Below, piece by piece: positions 60,890-64,000 of a stretch of 64,000 nt of DNA. Under the pieces are notes generated by a model, which was not told the DNA's origin, searched no databases, and saw only the letters and a list, made by a program, of their open reading frames with translations. The stretch is from NCBI GenBank assembly GCA_034401135.1, contig JAWZSP010000006.1:2666001-2730000 (forward strand). The letters run 5' to 3'. Both the position numbers and the translations under genes were made by a program. Position 1 is the stretch's first letter. Each line of letters begins with the position of its first letter. Origin of the DNA: Volutella citrinella. Lineage: Eukaryota > Ascomycota > Sordariomycetes > Hypocreales > Nectriaceae.

Positions 60890-61184
60890 ATGGCCCAATC
60901 GCAAAAAGAAAAAAAGTCCACATCCTCGCTGCAGGAGGGCAAGCACACGGTGACCAACACTGTTGTTGGCGCAGCCACGGCCTCGGGACAGTTGGATCCA
61001 GAGCTTCTCTGCTCGACTGTCCTCTCATCGAACTAGTCTGGGTTTGTGGCTCTGACAGAAAATATTGGGATCGCTCATGATGCAGAAAGCGGATGAAAGA
61101 GGCACGGGCGCCGTTCTGAATATGGAAGAAGGTCGAGATGGTGGAGGGCTTGAAGGAGAACAGCCAACTGTACACGTGGTATGA
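60890..61184 (+). CDS. Candidate small protein, possibly broken
   Basis: ATG at 60890 sits in an excellent context (AAACCATGG). The first 43 codons read MAQSQKEKKSTSSLQEGKHT then VTNTVVGAATASGQLDPELL. If 61019-61058 is removed (donor GTCCTC, acceptor CTGACAG) the frame continues KILGSLMMQKADERGTG and AVLNMEEGRDGGGLEG to a stop at 61184, giving 84 aa. Both parts look protein-like, but the implied intron is only 40 nt with a poor donor and no room for a branch site. The alternative is a gene broken by mutation here. Without splicing the ORF ends after 48 codons. Confidence 0.35.
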
Positions 61185-62782
61185 GTGTCATGTCAAAAGA
61201 GCCACAGCCTATCGGTGAGTGGCGAAGAATGCCAGATTACAAGAACTGGGAAATCAGAAACCCTGAGATAACCGCGGTGGGAAGCTTGGTCTGGCGCATG
61301 GTTCAATTGCCTATTTTCCGGTATCAATGAAGTCTTTCGCCCGAACGCAAATAGCCTCGATAAGTAGCGGAAAGAGACAGAGAACAACTCCGAAGATGTT
61401 TATATAATAAACTGTAATATTAAACTAGGAATTATCCCAAGGACGAAGAAAAGTTGTGCTGACATGTTCAAATCCGTGACTTCAATGGCGACTCGTGATA
61501 CCACCTGCATGAAGGTACAGTCCGACTCTTAGCCCATGGGTTCAATTTTTTATTATATAACCCGTTCACGATTTTGCTGTTTTCCTGGAACAAGTTCCGA
61601 TTGCGTTTCTAGCTTATCGAGCCTCTAATTACGAACAGGAACAACTTGGTGTCCAAGAAAGGCGGTGTTAAAGGGCAATCCACCCCACAACTTGCGGGAC
61701 ACGACGAGTTGGTGTTGGTGAATTACTGGTATCGAACCTGAACCTAGTACTACGTGATTAAATCTTCTTTCCTCAATATAAATGCCAGTTGATACGGAGC
61801 AGTTAGACTCAATCGTTGGTGCTCTTGTATCCTGCTAGGCTTGCCCTACAGACTCACCACAAGATGCCACGGGCCTGTAATTGATAGGAAGGCGAGGCCC
61901 TAGAGCAGTCATTTAAGACTGCACGCTGGAAATTAATTGAACCGCCATGTCCATTTGCTGTTCGGATCTCTCAGGCGCACTCTGCGTACTCTTGCGTGGG
62001 AGACTACTCGCTATACCATCCACGTATCCTCCTCACTGCAGGACTCCAAAGCCTTTCCCGATAGATTGGGCTTGGAAAACCCAATAGATGGATGATTACA
62101 TGCATTATCCTTAAAAAACGGTTGCTGCTTCGGGCAAAAATATGACCAGGCCGCCTCAAGGTCCTGTCGCGTTGGTGTGATTGACGGACATGAGACGACT
62201 AACAAACCCACACACAGTTTGTGCACCTGGATTACGTCCCTACTGTGGAAATATTTCTTCAGTTTAACAATAGTTGAAGTCTCATGGACAATTTCTCATT
62301 TGTCCCTTGCAGGGCTCTTGAACTCTTTCACGGATCCTATGACGTAAGTTTGGTTTCAAGTGGCAAGGTGGATACAGTAAGTTGAGGTTGCGGGGGCAAT
62401 GGACAACCACGTGGGCAATGATGATCGGTATTCTTGATCGCAAAGGCGACCTGTGATGGGATTTAGCTTCCCTCATAATTAATACGTGCTGGTCGATTTC
62501 TAAATGCAATTGACATGATGCCCAGGGCGTTGCCAAAGGAGCCGAAGGATTGGGTGTGGTGGTTTGGATGATTGATTGTGCGTCGGTTGACGTTGGATGG
62601 TCCAACGGCCAGCTCCACTTTTGTTTGGTCTCGGTCTTGTTACGATCGCCAGTCCTCCATTCTCCGCGAAATGGGGAACTGAAATTGTTTGCATCCTAAG
62701 AGAATTGCTGAGACCGATCTCTGAGAACACCGCCGCTGCTGCGAACCCCTGCCCACCAAGACTCCAGGAGCCCTGCGTCGTA

Positions 62783-63707
62783 ATGGCCGAGAAACCTGTG
62801 TATACGCTCCACTACTTCCCCTTCTCTCCGTACTCGCTGATGGTGCGGTTCGGCTTTGTCCTCGGAGACAGGCTTAACCCTGCCACAGCGCCCAAGGTCA
62901 AGGTGAGGCTGGTCAACCTTCACCGGGAGGACCATATCTCGGAGCCGTACCTGACTCTTATAAATACCAAGGGCCAGGTGAGTCGACACTACGCCATGCA
63001 TGTCATTATGCCTTGGCATACCGGGGCGCCGCTGATCGAGTGCTAGGTTCCCTCCTTGACATCTCCTGCTCTCCCCGCTGCCATCAATGATAGCCGCGCG
63101 ATTGGTAGGTGGCTTTGCCAACAGCAACCGGAGCTACTACCGGAGAAGCATCGTGAGACTGTGATACGCCTCATGGATAAGATATATTCCTTCGACGAAA
63201 CGTCTCTTATAACAACTGCAGCGGCTAGGGCCGATGGAATCCCGAATCTGGCAGCTGCACGACTGGAGAAGAATAACCTACCGCCGCGTTATCGTCGCGC
63301 TCTAGAGATCAAGAGTCTCATGTATGTGCTTGGCTCGCAGGGTCGGAGCTAGATGCTGACCATTTCCCAGTCACGACTCTACACACGGGAGTGCTCTGGA
63401 ACCGGACAATATCGAATTGGCAGAAGAACTAGCGACGGATTTTATGAAAGACTTGGCAGACGTTGTTGAGCAGTATAGCCAAGGCGAGACATGGGTATTT
63501 GGAAGCCAGCCCACCATTCTGGATGCGTACGCCACGCCACTTATAGCTCGATTACTGGAAGCAGAGCGACACGACATTGTACCGGCACAGCTCGAGGACT
63601 ATGTACGTCGCGTTATCGCAACCCCGGAGTGGGAAAGAGTCACGTATGGAAGGCCGACTATATGGAACGCATCACTTGGAGAAGTGGCCGATCTTGATGA
63701 GATATGA
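62783..63707 (+). CDS. Glutathione S-transferase-like protein
   Basis: 268 aa from exons 62783-62977, 63047-63321 and 63371-63707; introns are 69 and 49 nt with GTGAGT/GTATGT donors and a GCTGACC branch in intron 2. The N-terminal thioredoxin-like domain (about 1-90) has YTLHYFPFSPYSLMVRFGFV, the strand KVRLVNLHREDHISEPYLTL, then the NTKGQVPSL loop with the cis-Pro, and the NDSRAIGRWLCQ helix with the glutathione gamma-glutamyl contact D-S. The C-terminal all-helical domain includes ADVVEQYSQGETWVFGSQPT (a conserved capping-box-like WVFG-xxPT-LDAYATPL pattern). It is predicted to be cytosolic. The Ser/Tyr at PFSPYS could serve as catalytic residue. Substrate is unknown, whether detoxification or Ure2-like. 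Upstream in-frame codons to 62597 have no better start. Confidence 0.85.
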
Positions 63708-64000
63708 TGAGATACACAGCCAACGGCGGGTTCTGTAAGAATGACCAAGCATGAACCTGTGTGTCGTCGCGTTGCAGCTATGCCCAACGCGCTGCAGCTG
63801 CTTACAATTTATGGCTGATGGAACATTGAGGGAAGATACGCTGTGATGAGCGTGCTTGGTTAGACACGACTCGAGCATAGGCCGAGTTCTGCGCTACATA
63901 TACAGCCAAAGGATCATGCTGTATATCGAGTACCGCAATTACTAAACTATGAATTGCAGAATGAAACACCCTGCAGCAAAGAGAAGGCCTGGGCCTTGAT
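63708..64000. other. 3' flank of the GST-like gene
   Basis: The last 293 bases hold the 3' flank of the GST-like gene. No gene is visible before the window ends. Confidence 0.6.

Larger units (their letters stand above)
53914..62782. other. Gene-poor 8.9-kb stretch
   Basis: No gene of recognised family. From 53914 to about 56100 the + strand is G-rich with (GGT)n (54507-54522) and is probably promoter or leader of the gene at 51472-53913. The stretch 61380-61960 is AT-rich with TATATAATA words. Three tentative small genes are listed separately (56366, 58099, 60890). Frames at 59500-60215 on + overlap frames on - and have no domain. Imperfect repeats of AAGGATCAGAAC occur at about 60371 and 60404. 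Confidence 0.5.

Noticed and set aside
61690..61770. GGTTCGATACC on the minus strand resembling a tRNA B box
   Set aside because: No A box, cloverleaf or acceptor stem could be built upstream.

Overview
The window is nuclear DNA from a filamentous ascomycete, most likely a Sordariomycete and probably Hypocreales (inference from gene content and intron style). The genes are eukaryotic: DASH Hsk3, SUB2, WASP/Las17, XPF, eIF1A, RNase P Rpr2 and mitochondrial Mrs2. They carry short introns, mostly 47-70 nt, with GT..AG ends and CTAAC/CTGAC branch sites. Zn2Cys6 and Pho85-type cyclin genes are also present. I find no bacterial operons, CRISPR, rRNA or convincing tRNA.

Layout. 1-2966 is non-coding, with a telomere-like hairpin and a 15-bp minisatellite. 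2967-9218 is an alpha-glucoside utilisation cluster: an MFS sugar transporter (-) diverges from a GH13 isomaltase-type glucosidase (+), followed convergently by an AmyR/MalR-type Zn2Cys6 regulator (-). The shared promoter holds CGG-spaced sites. 9761-22857 is mostly housekeeping: a mitochondrial protein of unknown function, an SRPBCC protein, eIF1A, WASP/Las17, a 63-aa microprotein, the XPF/Rad1 nuclease and a 72-aa membrane microprotein. 24225-29720 holds Mrs2, an F-box-like protein and a secreted protein of unknown function. 33916-36061 is a Pho85-type cyclin. 44335-53913 holds a dual-specificity-phosphatase fragment, SUB2 head-to-head with RNase P RPR2/RPP21, a three-exon HSK3, and a ketopantoate-reductase-like protein with a long low-complexity tail. 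62783-63707 is a glutathione-transferase-like gene.

The gene order alternates dense blocks with three unusually long gene-poor stretches (29.7-33.9, 36.1-44.3 and 53.9-62.8 kb). The last contains several small spliced candidates that I report only tentatively.

Functional links. The 3-9 kb trio is the only obvious pathway cluster: uptake, intracellular hydrolysis and regulation of alpha-glucosides. The other genes are core information, cytoskeleton or mitochondrial genes with head-to-head promoters (SUB2/RPR2, MRS2/F-box, microprotein/XPF). Exon boundaries were derived by eye from splice sites and reading frames and have not been tested against transcripts.
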